Shown here: positions 44,854-54,466 of the stretch, piece by piece
Layout: the number at the start of each line of letters is the position of its first letter
Position numbering within the stretch: position 1 is the stretch's first letter
NCBI RefSeq assembly: GCF_934190775.1
Contig: NZ_CAKPTG010000011.1
Location: forward strand, 27,516-91,515
Direction of reading: 5' to 3'
From: an uncultured Phascolarctobacterium sp.
GTDB taxonomy: Bacteria > Bacillota > Negativicutes > Acidaminococcales > Acidaminococcaceae
DNA: 64,000 bases
Program-made: the position numbers and the translations under genes
Notes under the pieces: generated by a model
Databases searched by the model: none
What the model was told of the DNA's origin: nothing
What the model saw: only the letters and a program-made list of their open reading frames with translations

Positions 44854-46110
44854 ATGGCAACGTATGAATTGGTTCAGGCTAAGGCGCAGGCTGCAAAGCA
44901 GGCTACAGCCAAGCTTGCTGTTACTTCTACAGCAGTTAAGAATGCGGCGCTTTTGGCGATGGCTGCTGCGCTGGAGGCGCAGCAGGCTGAAATTTTGGCT
45001 GCAAATGAGCGTGATATGACTGCTGCTGCAGCCAAGGGCATGAAAAGCTCGATGCTGGACCGTCTGAAGCTGACTGCCGCGCGCATCAGTGGTATGGCTG
45101 ACGGCCTGCGTCAGGTAGCAGGTCTGGCTGATCCTGTGGGGAATGTAATTGACGGCAAAACTCTGCCTAACGGTCTGCATATTACCAAAATTCGCGTTCC
45201 CCTGGGTGTTATCGGTATTATCTACGAAGCACGTCCCAATGTTACGGCAGATGCCGCAGGTCTGTGCCTGAAATCAGGTAACGCTGTTATCCTCAAGGGC
45301 GGTAGCGAGGCAATGGAGTCAAACAAAACTGTGGCTGAAATTTTGGCGCAGGCTGCGGAGGGTGCAGGTATTCCCGCTGGCTCTATTCAATTTATTGATA
45401 CCAGTGACAGACAGGCTGTGCAGGATTTAATCCATATGAACGGCCTTGTGGACGTGGTCATTCCGCGCGGCGGTGCTGGCCTGATTCAGGCGGTAGTGCG
45501 TAATGCCAGCGTGCCGGTTATCGAAACAGGTGCGGGCGTATGCCATACATATGTGGATAAGGATGCTGATGTGGAGATGGCGATGAAAATTGCCTTCAAC
45601 GCCAAGGTACAGCGTCCTTCCGTATGCAATGCGATGGAAACACTGCTGGTGCATAAGGATATCGCGGATAAATTCTTGCCGATGATGCTGATGATGTATA
45701 ATTCCTCTGCTGTAGAAATACGCGGTGATGAGGCTGTGCAGGAGTACAGTGGTCAGGTGCATCCGGCAACGGAAGAAGACTGGTCTACGGAATACGGCGA
45801 TTTGCGTCTTTCTGTAAAGATTGTGGACAGCATTGAGGAAGCTATGGCACATATTGCCAAATACGGCACCGGCCACAGCGAATGTATTGTTACGAATAAT
45901 TATCAGGCGGCACAGCTTTTCCAATATACCGTGGATGCTGCTGCTGTTTACGTCAATGCTTCTACCCGTTTTACCGACGGCAACGAATTCGGCTTCGGTG
46001 CGGAAATCGGCATCAGCACACAAAAGCTGCATGCCCGCGGACCTATGGCGCTGCCGGAGCTTACGAGTACAAAGTATCTGATTAACGGTAACGGTCAGGT
46101 GCGCAAATAA
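44854..46110 (+). CDS. proA: gamma-glutamyl phosphate reductase
   Basis: NADPH-dependent second step of proline synthesis. The 418-residue protein is an aldehyde dehydrogenase relative: IYEARPNVTADAA near residue 120, KGGSEAMESN, and the catalytic Cys in KVQRPSVCNAMETLL. The ATG at 44854 is preferred over a GTG nine bases upstream because GGTGAGG lies at the correct distance. It forms an operon with proB; proC is not in the window. Confidence 0.96.
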   Translation: MATYELVQAKAQAAKQATAKLAVTSTAVKNAALLAMAAALEAQQAEILAANERDMTAAAAKGMKSSMLDRLKLTAARISGMADGLRQVAGLADPVGNVIDGKTLPNGLHITKIRVPLGVIGIIYEARPNVTADAAGLCLKSGNAVILKGGSEAMESNKTVAEILAQAAEGAGIPAGSIQFIDTSDRQAVQDLIHMNGLVDVVIPRGGAGLIQAVVRNASVPVIETGAGVCHTYVDKDADVEMAMKIAFNAKVQRPSVCNAMETLLVHKDIADKFLPMMLMMYNSSAVEIRGDEAVQEYSGQVHPATEEDWSTEYGDLRLSVKIVDSIEEAMAHIAKYGTGHSECIVTNNYQAAQLFQYTVDAAAVYVNASTRFTDGNEFGFGAEIGISTQKLHARGPMALPELTSTKYLINGNGQVRK

Positions 46111-46426
46111 GCTCATATGTAACGGTGTTGATGAATGGTTAGCAATGAAAAACCTCAGGGATGACAGATGTTACTTAAGGCTGACGTAATATCAGATGCT
46201 ATATTTTAATAAAGCATAATACTTACTGAAACCCGCTTCAATGGCGTAAGCCGGCGAAGCGGTGTTTTGCTTTTGCAGGAAAGCTGTCTGATGCAGGTAA
46301 AATTCACATTTTTGCACTGATTTTTATTGCCTGAGGTATATGCTTTAAGTGTAAAATTTGATATAATTAATTGGATAAGATTGCTTTGTTGCTATTGCAC
46401 AATTTAGGAAGCTGGAGGGAACTCTT
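46111..46426 (+). other. intergenic region with proBA terminator
   Basis: No gene is seen. CCCGCTTC...GAAGCGG with an inner GGC-GTAA-GCC forms a hairpin at about 46228-46258, followed by TGTTTTGCTTTT, a probable terminator. TATAAT at about 46361-46366 is a possible minus 10 box for the next operon, with only a weak partner upstream. Confidence 0.55.
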
Positions 46427-46933
46427 TTGGAAGAATTGTATCGTGAAGAATCTGGAACAAGTACGCAAAGAAAAATCTTTGCAGTGATTGCCTTGCTTAT
46501 GATAGCGAGCTTTTATTGGCATGAATGGACCTGGCTGCAGGAACATAGACGCTTTGATATGTTAGGTTGGGGTATGGATACCGTGCTTTTGGCTTTGTGG
46601 ATTTGGCGCGTAGCCTTTGGTTATACTCTGATACTCTATAAGGATATGAAGCTTGAGGTAATCAGCCACGGCTTAGGCTTTATTAAACGCAGTTATGTTG
46701 TTGACCTGACTCGTACAGAAAGCTTTACCGATAAATATGTAAAGAGCTTTTTCCGCAAAACAGCGATTAAACATTATATCCATCGCTATAATTCACTTGA
46801 TGAGAATCCGCAGCGCTTGCTGGTATTTACCGAAGGCAAGAAAAATAAGCTGGCGGGTTTGCTGTTTAAATCCAGTGATGAGTTTGTCCGTGTATTACGT
46901 AAGGAAATGCCAGATAAATTTATTCAGCTTTAA
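46427..46933 (+). CDS. uncharacterised small membrane protein
   Basis: A 168-residue protein with two hydrophobic segments (about 18-35 and 48-68), followed by a cytoplasmic beta-rich part of about 100 residues that resembles bacterial PH-like membrane-associated domains (a KDMKLEVISHGLGFIKR strand pattern). No named family is recognised. The start is TTG, supported by GGAGGGAA six to eight bases upstream; no better ATG exists nearby. It is followed 35 bases later by another membrane protein gene, suggesting a three-gene operon with 46969 and 47293. Confidence 0.65.
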   Translation: MEELYREESGTSTQRKIFAVIALLMIASFYWHEWTWLQEHRRFDMLGWGMDTVLLALWIWRVAFGYTLILYKDMKLEVISHGLGFIKRSYVVDLTRTESFTDKYVKSFFRKTAIKHYIHRYNSLDENPQRLLVFTEGKKNKLAGLLFKSSDEFVRVLRKEMPDKFIQL

Positions 46934-46968
46934 TTGATGATTGTTTTGGAATAGGAGGCATCGACAAG

Positions 46969-47259
46969 ATGGAAACAATAGCTAACGTAGAACCGGTGGC
47001 AGTATGCGCCCGCGTTATGCAAATATTTTTTGGTTCTTTTATTTACATTTATCTGATTGCCAAACTGGTTGGCCCCGATAATAAATTGGCTTGGTTCAGA
47101 AAACGTAAAAAATATACCTTCTTCAATCGCCGTGGTATTTTCGGTGAGGATATCAACTTCGGTTATCCTGTATGCTGGCAAGGCATCCTTGTTTTCCTGG
47201 CAATTTACGGCGTAGTTTTCGGCTTCGGCTATTGGTATATTTTCGTACATGCTTATTAA
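46969..47259 (+). CDS. uncharacterised small membrane protein
   Basis: A 96-residue protein with two hydrophobic segments (about 18-34 and 72-92) and a basic loop WFRKRKKYTFFNRRG between them. RBS TAGGAGGC precedes the ATG. No family is recognised. Its position between the other two small membrane protein genes suggests a joint function in the envelope. Confidence 0.65.
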   Translation: METIANVEPVAVCARVMQIFFGSFIYIYLIAKLVGPDNKLAWFRKRKKYTFFNRRGIFGEDINFGYPVCWQGILVFLAIYGVVFGFGYWYIFVHAY

Positions 47260-47292
47260 GCTAAATATTTGGTAGAGGAAGGATTTGCTTCA

Positions 47293-47718
47293 ATGGCAGA
47301 AATTAGAGGTATTATTGTTAAAAAGCAGGGCGAGCGCGCTGAAGTGAAGGTTGATAAAGCTGAAAGCGAACTGACCGGTCTGCCTAAATATATAGATTGC
47401 TGGAACCCAGTAGGTGCTAAGGCCGGCGACGTGGTTGGCGCGGAATACCGCGATTTTGACCAACGCAAGGCTAAGCTTGTTATTTATGGCTTGCCGGTAG
47501 CAGGCATTCTTGCAGGTGTTGCCTGCGGACACAGCATGGCTACATTCTTTCATATGGATGAATTGCCGTTTATCGCCGGTTGCATTGTTTTATGGCTTCT
47601 GGTGACTGTAAACTATGCACGTATTTTTAAACGTGATGCAGTACGTGAAGGCAAGCAGGCTGTTATTTTTGAAATCCAACAGCCGAAGATTGTTATTGAT
47701 ATGGGTAAAAAGGAATAG
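47293..47718 (+). CDS. RseC/MucC-like membrane protein
   Basis: A 141-residue protein with a beta-rich N-terminal half and two transmembrane segments (about 66-83 and 90-108), the layout of RseC/MucC family proteins that act near sigma-E regulation or the SoxR-reducing Rnf complex. The N-terminal RGIIVKKQGERAEVKV fits the family, but the usual cluster of cysteines after it is reduced to one (YIDCW). The ATG at 47293 follows GAGGAAGGA; an upstream TTG at 47269 is less likely. maf starts 8 bases after its stop. Family assignment is moderate. Confidence 0.6.
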   Translation: MAEIRGIIVKKQGERAEVKVDKAESELTGLPKYIDCWNPVGAKAGDVVGAEYRDFDQRKAKLVIYGLPVAGILAGVACGHSMATFFHMDELPFIAGCIVLWLLVTVNYARIFKRDAVREGKQAVIFEIQQPKIVIDMGKKE

Positions 47719-47726
47719 GCTGAAGC

Positions 47727-48287
47727 ATGAAGGTTATTTTGGCATCAGCCTCTCCGCGCAGACAGGCGCTGCTGCAGCAAATAGGTATTACACCGCTGGT
47801 GTGTCCTGCAGATTTTGCCGAAGGCAGCGGCACTGCCAGCCAGGCGCAGGAGGTTGCTTTGCATAATGCAGCCGGAAAATGCGCTGCTGTAGCAGCAAAA
47901 ATGGGAGATGAGTTTCCTGTTATTGCTGCAGACACAATCGTAGTAATTGATAATGTTATTTTGGGCAAGCCGCAGGATGCAGCAGCTGCCAAGGCTATGC
48001 TGCAGCGTTTGTCCGGACGTACACACCAGGTAATGACAGGCGTTGCTGTATGTTATAAGGGACAAAAGATGTCCGAGGTGTGCGTTACTGATGTAAGCTT
48101 TCGTCAGCTGACTGCTGACGAAATAGATGCTTATATTGCTACAGGCGAGCCGATGGATAAGGCCGGTGCCTATGGCATTCAGGGCAGAGGTGCTGTCCTG
48201 GTGGAAAAAATCAATGGTTGCTACAATAATGTTGTAGGCTTGCCGTTGTCGTTGTTGTACTTAATGATGCAAAGACTAGGAGTATGA
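47727..48287 (+). CDS. maf: Maf family nucleotide pyrophosphatase
   Basis: House-cleaning nucleoside triphosphate pyrophosphatase (dTTP/UTP or modified nucleotides), historically linked to septum inhibition. The 186-residue protein shows ILASASPRRQALL at the N-terminus, AADTIVVID near residue 70 with the metal-binding Asp, and the C-terminal PMDKAGAYGIQG signature. It leads into radC and mreBCD, the classic Firmicute order maf-radC-mreB. Confidence 0.95.
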   Translation: MKVILASASPRRQALLQQIGITPLVCPADFAEGSGTASQAQEVALHNAAGKCAAVAAKMGDEFPVIAADTIVVIDNVILGKPQDAAAAKAMLQRLSGRTHQVMTGVAVCYKGQKMSEVCVTDVSFRQLTADEIDAYIATGEPMDKAGAYGIQGRGAVLVEKINGCYNNVVGLPLSLLYLMMQRLGV

Positions 48288-48300
48288 GGAGCTATGAAGA

Positions 48301-49059
48301 GTGACTAATCCTGCAGAAAGCAGGACCTGCGATTTTCGCAGTGATTTTAGTAGTATCGACCAGACAACAAACACAGAAAAAATTAAAAACCTTCCCTTAG
48401 AGGACAGACCACGGGAAAAGCTTTTTCTGCGTGGAGTGAACGCGCTGACGGATGCCGAGCTGCTGGCAATATTGCTGCGCACAGGTACTGCGCAAAAATC
48501 AGCGTTGGAAATTGCTAAGGAGCTTACCGCTGACGGTGGCCTGTACAGGCGACTGGCAGGAGTGAGAGACTTGAATGAGCTTATGCAAATCAAGGGTATG
48601 GGGCAGGCTAAGGCAGCAACTGTTTTAGCAGCTCTGGAAATAGGCAGGCGGATAGCGTCAGCCCGCCCTTTAGATAAAATCCATTTTGGCTGTCCGCAGG
48701 ACGGTGCAGCATTTTTGATGCCGCGTCTGCGTTATGCCACGAAGGAACAATTTTTGGTAATTTTGTTAAACAGTAAGAATAAAGTAATAGGTACGGAGCT
48801 GGTATCAGAGGGTTCACTGACTAATTCAGTGGTGCATCCGCGTGAGGTATTCCTGCCGGCGATTCTGCAGCATGCAGCCTCTATCTGCGTGGCTCACAAT
48901 CACCCTTCGGGTGACCCGACGCCAAGCATTGAGGACAAGCAACTGACAGCTGTTTTGCTGGCGGCCGGCAGAACGCTGGGGATTCCTCTTTTAGACCATC
49001 TGATTATCGGGGACGGTGCTTATTACAGTTTTCAGGAAGATGAAGCATTAGAAGTTTAG
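48301..49059 (+). CDS. radC: RadC family JAB1/MPN-type protein
   Basis: A 252-residue RadC with an N-terminal helix-hairpin-helix region (LMQIKGMGQAKAATVLAALE) and a C-terminal JAMM domain with its metal motif HNHPSGDPTPSIED. Despite the name, a role in DNA repair is not well supported. The start is a GTG at 48301; ATGAAGAGTGACTAA just upstream is a five-codon dead end. It sits between maf and mreB as in many Firmicutes. Confidence 0.94.
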   Translation: MTNPAESRTCDFRSDFSSIDQTTNTEKIKNLPLEDRPREKLFLRGVNALTDAELLAILLRTGTAQKSALEIAKELTADGGLYRRLAGVRDLNELMQIKGMGQAKAATVLAALEIGRRIASARPLDKIHFGCPQDGAAFLMPRLRYATKEQFLVILLNSKNKVIGTELVSEGSLTNSVVHPREVFLPAILQHAASICVAHNHPSGDPTPSIEDKQLTAVLLAAGRTLGIPLLDHLIIGDGAYYSFQEDEALEV

Positions 49060-49072
49060 GAGGATAGCGGAA

Positions 49073-50116
49073 ATGAAGTTTACTTTCCCTAATATCAGTA
49101 TTTTTAACAATATGTCGGATGACATGGGTATAGATTTGGGCACTGCAAATACGCTGGTGCATTGCAAGGACAAGGGCATTATCATTCGCGAGCCGTCTGT
49201 AGTAGCTGTAGAAAAGGATACTAACGAGGTGCTGGCAATCGGTGCGGAAGCTAAGAGAATGATTGGCCGTACTCCCGGTAACATTGTTGCTATCCGTCCG
49301 ATGAAGGATGGCGTTATTGCCGACTATGAAATTACCCAGTCCATGCTGAAATATTTTATTAAGCAGGCTATGGGCAATCGCACCTTTGTACGCCCGCGAA
49401 TTCTGGTTGGTGTGCCTTCCGGCGTTACAGAAGTAGAAAAGCGTGCTGTTGTTGATGCTACCATTGAAGCAGGTGCGCGTGAGGCTTATCTGATTGAGGA
49501 GCCGATGGCTGCTGCAATCGGTGCAGGCCTGCCTGTGCAGGAGGCAACTGGTAGCATGGTTGTTGATATTGGCGGTGGTACCTGTGAGGTTGCCGTAATT
49601 TCTTTGGGTGGCATTGTTGTCAGCAAGAGTGTGCGCTGTGGCGGTGACGCTATTGACAGCGCTATTGTACGTTATATCCGTAAAACATTTAATATGTTTA
49701 TCGGTGAACGTACTGCAGAAAATATTAAAATTGAAATCGGTACTGCTATGAAGGTTGATGAGCCTGCTGTTATGGAGGTTCGTGGCCGTGACCTGCTCAG
49801 CGGTCTGCCTAAAAGCATTGAGGTTAATGCTAACCATGTCTGCGAGGCAGTAAACGAGCCTATAAGCATGATTGTAGACGCTGTTCGCAACACCTTGGAG
49901 CGTACACCGCCTGAGCTGTCTGCTGATATTATGGATCGTGGTATTGTTATGACTGGCGGCAGCTCCATGCTGCGCAATCTGGACAGACTGATTTCTCAGG
50001 AAACCGGTATGCCGGTATTCGTTTCTGATGAAGCTTTGAACTGTGTTGCTTTAGGCACCGGTATTGCTGTAGAAAATATTGATATTTATCGCAAAGGTTT
50101 TATGACCTCCAAATAA
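49073..50116 (+). CDS. mreB: rod-shape actin homologue MreB
   Basis: Forms membrane-bound filaments that guide lateral wall synthesis. The 347-residue protein has MGIDLGTANTLV (phosphate 1), the EEPMAAAIGAGL connector, DIGGGTCEVAV (phosphate 2) and MTGGSSMLRNLD (adenosine). RBS TAGGAGGATAG is upstream. It is the first of mreBCD-pbp2-rodA, a complete elongasome core. Confidence 0.97.
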   Translation: MKFTFPNISIFNNMSDDMGIDLGTANTLVHCKDKGIIIREPSVVAVEKDTNEVLAIGAEAKRMIGRTPGNIVAIRPMKDGVIADYEITQSMLKYFIKQAMGNRTFVRPRILVGVPSGVTEVEKRAVVDATIEAGAREAYLIEEPMAAAIGAGLPVQEATGSMVVDIGGGTCEVAVISLGGIVVSKSVRCGGDAIDSAIVRYIRKTFNMFIGERTAENIKIEIGTAMKVDEPAVMEVRGRDLLSGLPKSIEVNANHVCEAVNEPISMIVDAVRNTLERTPPELSADIMDRGIVMTGGSSMLRNLDRLISQETGMPVFVSDEALNCVALGTGIAVENIDIYRKGFMTSK

Positions 50117-50129
50117 GTAGGAATGCAAC

Positions 50130-50978
50130 ATGAATAAGAAAGTAATGTTGGCTGCTCTGTTCGTCATGGTCCTCTTGTCTATGCTGGCAATGGCTGTAGC
50201 AGGCAGAAGCCGCTTCCCCCTGGTTAACAGAGCGGTGGCAGCAGTAGTGCTGCCGGTGGAAAGCGTGCTGACCGGTATAGGCAATGCCGGGGATGGCGTG
50301 CGTGGCTATTGGAAGGCTATGACAGTACTGCAGAGCGAAAATGCTAAGCTGAAACAAGAAAATATAGAGCTGCGTAATGCTAATATCCAGATGGGATCAA
50401 TGTATGCTGAAAACCAGCAGCTGCGAGCCTTATTGGAATACAAGGAGCAGCATAAATCGCAGAAGGTTGTGGCGGCGAAGGTAATTGCCCGCAGCTTTGG
50501 CGATTTGCGTGATTGCATCTATATTGCTGCCGGTAAGGACAGAGGTCTGGCACCGGATATGGCAGTTGTTAACGGTGGCCTTGTAGGCGTGGTTGATGAG
50601 GTGTATGATGATTATGCCCGCGTACTGCTGCTCACATCGCCGCGTTGCCGCGTAGGGGCAAGAGTGTTGCGTGCTGATTCACGCGCAGTCGGTGTTGCCG
50701 GCGGTGTCAGTGGCAAGGATAAGCTGCTGTTGGAGCACATTTACCGTGAAGCAAGTCTGCGCGAAGGCGATATCATCGTAACAAGCGGTTATAGCGGCAC
50801 TCATCCTGCAGATATTCTTATCGGCAAGATAACTGCAACGCGTATGGATAGTGTAGGTCTGCTGCAGGAAGCGGATATCGCGCCTACTGCTGATATTGCA
50901 GATGTGGAACAGGTATTGGTTATTGTTGGCTTTACGCCGGAAGCGAAAATCGTATTACAGGGAGGACAGGCAAAATGA
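50130..50978 (+). CDS. mreC: rod-shape protein MreC
   Basis: A bitopic periplasmic scaffold of the elongasome. The 282-residue protein has an N-terminal transmembrane segment (about 5-22), a coiled coil (about 65-110, LQSENAKLKQENIELRNAN) and the double beta-barrel MreC domain, with DRGLAPDMAVVNGGLVGVV central. Its stop overlaps the mreD start by four bases (ATGA). Confidence 0.94.
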   Translation: MNKKVMLAALFVMVLLSMLAMAVAGRSRFPLVNRAVAAVVLPVESVLTGIGNAGDGVRGYWKAMTVLQSENAKLKQENIELRNANIQMGSMYAENQQLRALLEYKEQHKSQKVVAAKVIARSFGDLRDCIYIAAGKDRGLAPDMAVVNGGLVGVVDEVYDDYARVLLLTSPRCRVGARVLRADSRAVGVAGGVSGKDKLLLEHIYREASLREGDIIVTSGYSGTHPADILIGKITATRMDSVGLLQEADIAPTADIADVEQVLVIVGFTPEAKIVLQGGQAK

Positions 50979-51475
50979 GGAGACTGATTTGGCCCGTCCT
51001 GTTTCTGTTCTTAATGCTGCTGCAGGGTTCGCTGTCTGTGTATTATACAGGCTGGCTTTCCTGTGATCTGCTGCTTTTGGCGGTATATGCTTATGCGATG
51101 TTGCGAGGTGAATTTGCAGGCGCAATTGTCGGTGGCATTACCGGTCTGCTGCAGGATGCAATGACGGTGGGGGTTTTTGGCTTCCACATCCTCAGCCGCA
51201 TCTGCGTTGGTTATGCAGTGGGCCTGACCAAGGAGAAAGTATTTAAGGATAATTACCTTTATCATATGAGCGCTATTGCTACGATTAGCTTCATCCTGCG
51301 TTTTGCCTATTGGTGGCTGGAGTTATTGCGCAGTGGCGGACGCTGGAGCATCTTTTTTGCATACGCATGGGATTCTTTAGGCTATATTGCAGGCAATGCA
51401 TTGCTTGTATGGCCTGTTTTGATTGTAATGAAGAAGATTTATGAGTGGATTAGAAAAGAAGATATATCCTATTAA
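50975..51475 (+). CDS. mreD: rod-shape protein MreD
   Basis: A small polytopic inner-membrane protein (166 residues, 5-6 segments) of the MreBCD complex. The GLLQDAMTVGVFGFHILSR segment in the middle is the best conserved part of the family. It is coupled to mreC by overlap and followed 32 bases later by the PBP2 gene. Confidence 0.92.
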   Translation: MRRLIWPVLFLFLMLLQGSLSVYYTGWLSCDLLLLAVYAYAMLRGEFAGAIVGGITGLLQDAMTVGVFGFHILSRICVGYAVGLTKEKVFKDNYLYHMSAIATISFILRFAYWWLELLRSGGRWSIFFAYAWDSLGYIAGNALLVWPVLIVMKKIYEWIRKEDISY

Positions 51476-51507
51476 TGAGCGAGCAGGGAAGGAGACGGAC
51501 GTAGCCT

Positions 51508-53340
51508 ATGGAAGATAGAGACAAGACAACCAGATTACACACACTGCTGGTTGTGTGTCTGGTATTATTTACTGTGCTGCTGGGACGAATGGTTTATCTG
51601 CAGCTGTGGCGCGGTGATTACTACGCCAAGCAATCTGATGGCAACAGGCTGCGCCAGTCGCGCATTCTTGCTCCCCGTGGAATTATTTATGACAGTGAGG
51701 GCAAAGAGCTGGTCAACAATCTGCCAGGATATGCGGTAGTATTGCAAAAGCAATCCAGTTACAAGCCGGAAACGCTGCAGCGTCTCAGCAATCTGCTGCA
51801 AATGCCGGTAGAAGAAATTAATGCCAAAATTAAGGCGAGCGAAAATTTTTATGAACCTATTATGCTGAAAAATAATCTTGATCAGCAGATGGTAACGAAA
51901 ATTGAAGAGCAGCGCCGATATATGCCGGAGGTTATGCTTTCCGTGCAGCCTATCCGCAACTATCCCTATCATGAGCTGGGCGTGCATGCCTTAGGTTATG
52001 TTGGCGAGGTTAGTGCCTATGAAATTGAGCAGGGCTTGTTCAAGAATATTACTCAGGGCAGTCTTGTTGGTAAGGCCGGATTGGAAAAAACTTATGATAA
52101 ATATCTGCGCGGTGAGGATGGCGCTTTTATGGAGGAGGTTGACGTTGCCGGTAATGTTGTCAAGCATTACGATTCTGTACAGCCTGTTCCTGGCAAAAAT
52201 CTGAAGCTTACGCTTGATTATCAGCTGCAAAAGGAGCTGGAGGAGTTTACCGATAAGCATCTTGCTTACCTGCGCAACAGCGGTATTGCTCCCGGAGCGA
52301 GAGCGGCGGCAGTAATAGCCATCGACCCGCGCAATGGCGCGGTGAGGGCGATGGTCAGCCGTCCTGGCTATGATCCTAACTGGTTTGTACATGGCATTTC
52401 CTCTAAAAATTGGAATTCCATTAATAATGACCCCAATTACCCGATGAATAATAAGGTTATCACCGGTGAATATCCGCCTGGTTCTACCTTTAAAATTGTT
52501 ACTGGCAGCGCGGCCTTCGAGCTGAAAAAGGTTGGTCTGAACGAGCCGATTTTTGACGGCGGCTTCCATCCGATGGTTCCGACTATGGGTAATGCCGGCG
52601 GCGAGGTTTTAGGCTGGCTGACCTTTATCAAAGCGCTGGCAATGAGTGATAACGTATATTTTTATGAGCTTGGTTATCGCGTAGGTATTGATAACATTGA
52701 GAAATATGCGCATATCTTTGGCTTTGGCGAACGTACCGGTATTGACCTGGAGGGCGAAAGCAAGGGACTTGTTGCCTCTAAAAAGGTTAAGCGTGAAATT
52801 TGGAACGAGGACTGGCGCTTGGGTGATACCTTCAATGCTGCCATCGGTCAGGGCTTCAACCTGACAACACCGATTCAGCTTTCTGTTATGCTGAGTATTG
52901 TTGCTAATGGCGGCACCAAGTATCAGCCATATCTGGTTGACAGTATTATAAACAGTGACGGCAGTCTTTTTGAAAAGCCTAAGCGTGCTGAAGGCAAGCA
53001 TATTGATGTGTCACAGCAGACGATTGATTATATCCGCATGGGCATGAGTGCTACTACGCAGGAGGGTGGTACAGCATCGTACTTTGCCGGTTTGCCTAAG
53101 CCTATAGCCGGTAAAACCGGTACTGCCGAAAACTCTCATGGACGTGACCATGGTTTGTTTGTAGCCTATGGACCGGTAGATGACCCCGAGCTTGTCGTAG
53201 TCTGCATTGTAGAGCAGGGTGGCTTCGGTTCTATCGCTGCAGGTCCGATCGTTTATAAAGCATTTGAAGAATTTTTCCAGGAAAAGGGTTATATGCCCCG
53301 CCCTGATAAGGCTGCCCCAAAGAAGGACGCCGAGCAATAA
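51508..53340 (+). CDS. mrdA: penicillin-binding protein 2 (elongasome transpeptidase)
   Basis: Cross-links peptidoglycan during elongation. The 610-residue protein has an N-terminal membrane anchor (about 12-32), the dimerisation/pedestal domain and a C-terminal transpeptidase. The transpeptidase shows the S-x-x-K motif Ser326-Thr-Phe-Lys329 (PPGSTFKIV), S-D-N in AMSDNVYFYE and Lys536-Thr-Gly (AGKTGTAEN). It is followed 18 bases later by rodA, its glycosyltransferase partner. The C-terminus ends soon after the domain with a charged tail. Confidence 0.95.
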   Translation: MEDRDKTTRLHTLLVVCLVLFTVLLGRMVYLQLWRGDYYAKQSDGNRLRQSRILAPRGIIYDSEGKELVNNLPGYAVVLQKQSSYKPETLQRLSNLLQMPVEEINAKIKASENFYEPIMLKNNLDQQMVTKIEEQRRYMPEVMLSVQPIRNYPYHELGVHALGYVGEVSAYEIEQGLFKNITQGSLVGKAGLEKTYDKYLRGEDGAFMEEVDVAGNVVKHYDSVQPVPGKNLKLTLDYQLQKELEEFTDKHLAYLRNSGIAPGARAAAVIAIDPRNGAVRAMVSRPGYDPNWFVHGISSKNWNSINNDPNYPMNNKVITGEYPPGSTFKIVTGSAAFELKKVGLNEPIFDGGFHPMVPTMGNAGGEVLGWLTFIKALAMSDNVYFYELGYRVGIDNIEKYAHIFGFGERTGIDLEGESKGLVASKKVKREIWNEDWRLGDTFNAAIGQGFNLTTPIQLSVMLSIVANGGTKYQPYLVDSIINSDGSLFEKPKRAEGKHIDVSQQTIDYIRMGMSATTQEGGTASYFAGLPKPIAGKTGTAENSHGRDHGLFVAYGPVDDPELVVVCIVEQGGFGSIAAGPIVYKAFEEFFQEKGYMPRPDKAAPKKDAEQ

Positions 53341-53358
53341 TGCAGGAAGGAGTACATT

Positions 53359-54465
53359 GTGGATTTTAAACGTATCCTGAAAAATCTTGACTGGTGGCTG
53401 ATTACTGCTGTATTAATCCTTATGGGTTGTGGCTTGGGACTTATCGACAGTGCTACCCATTCCTTTGCAGTGAGCACCGGCAAGGCCTGGCATGTGCAGC
53501 GCCAAAGCATGTTTATGCTCTTTGGTCTGGCTATTGTTACTGCATCGTTGGCTTTTGATTATCGTGTACTCAAAAATTATGCTACCAAGCTGTATATATT
53601 TAATATCATACTGCTTTTGGCAGTAATGTTTGTAGGACAAAGTCAATTGGGTGCACAGCGTTGGATTCAAATAGGCTCGATGTCCTTTCAGCCCAGTGAA
53701 TTTGCTAAGGTATTTCTCATTATCTGCTTAGCCACCTTTATGGATAAGCGTATTGAATGGCTGGAGGAATTTAAGGATTACCTGCCTGTTTTTGCCTACA
53801 TTCTGGTGCCTTTTATACTTGTTATGCGTCAGCCGGACTTAGGAACATCGCTGACTTTTATAGCTATTTTGATAGGTATGATTTTTGTCAGCGGCTTTAA
53901 GTATAAATGGTTCTTTCGCATGGGGCTGGCTTTTATGGCCTTGCTGCCGGCGTTTTGGATGATATTGAAGGATTATCAGAAGAATCGTATCCGCGTTTTT
54001 CTGAATCCGGAGCTTGATCCTTTCGGCAGCGGTTATCATGTTATTCAGTCTAAGATTGCTATTGGCAGTGGCGGCTTTTTAGGCAAAGGCTGGTTGGCCG
54101 GTACGCAGAGCCAGCTGAACTTTTTGCCGGAAAACCATACGGACTTTATTTTTGCTGTTGCCGGTGAAGAGTTTGGCTTTATCGGAACGGTGTTTATCAT
54201 TTCTATGTATATGATTATCATCTGGCGCGGTATTGCGATTGCGCTTGATGCCGATGATACCTTCGGCATGCTTTTGGCAACTGGTGTAACGTCGATGTTT
54301 ATGTTCCATGTTATGGTCAACATTGGTATGACTGCCGGTATTATGCCTGTAACAGGCGTACCGCTGCCATTCTTGAGCTATGGCGTCAGCTCGCTGACGA
54401 CAAACCTGATGCTGGTGGCGATTTTGTTGAATATTAAGGTTAAGAAGCAGAACCTTCAATTTTAG
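53359..54465 (+). CDS. rodA: SEDS-family peptidoglycan glycosyltransferase RodA
   Basis: Polymerises lipid II with PBP2. The 368-residue protein has 10 hydrophobic segments. SEDS signatures are FQPSEFAKVFLI, the RQPDLGTSL loop (with the essential Asp), and NFLPENHTDFIFAVAGEEFG followed by GVPLPFLSYGVSSL. The start is a GTG with RBS GGAAGGAG. Last gene of the shape operon; tandem repeats follow immediately. Confidence 0.95.
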   Translation: MDFKRILKNLDWWLITAVLILMGCGLGLIDSATHSFAVSTGKAWHVQRQSMFMLFGLAIVTASLAFDYRVLKNYATKLYIFNIILLLAVMFVGQSQLGAQRWIQIGSMSFQPSEFAKVFLIICLATFMDKRIEWLEEFKDYLPVFAYILVPFILVMRQPDLGTSLTFIAILIGMIFVSGFKYKWFFRMGLAFMALLPAFWMILKDYQKNRIRVFLNPELDPFGSGYHVIQSKIAIGSGGFLGKGWLAGTQSQLNFLPENHTDFIFAVAGEEFGFIGTVFIISMYMIIIWRGIAIALDADDTFGMLLATGVTSMFMFHVMVNIGMTAGIMPVTGVPLPFLSYGVSSLTTNLMLVAILLNIKVKKQNLQF

Positions 54466-54466
54466 A

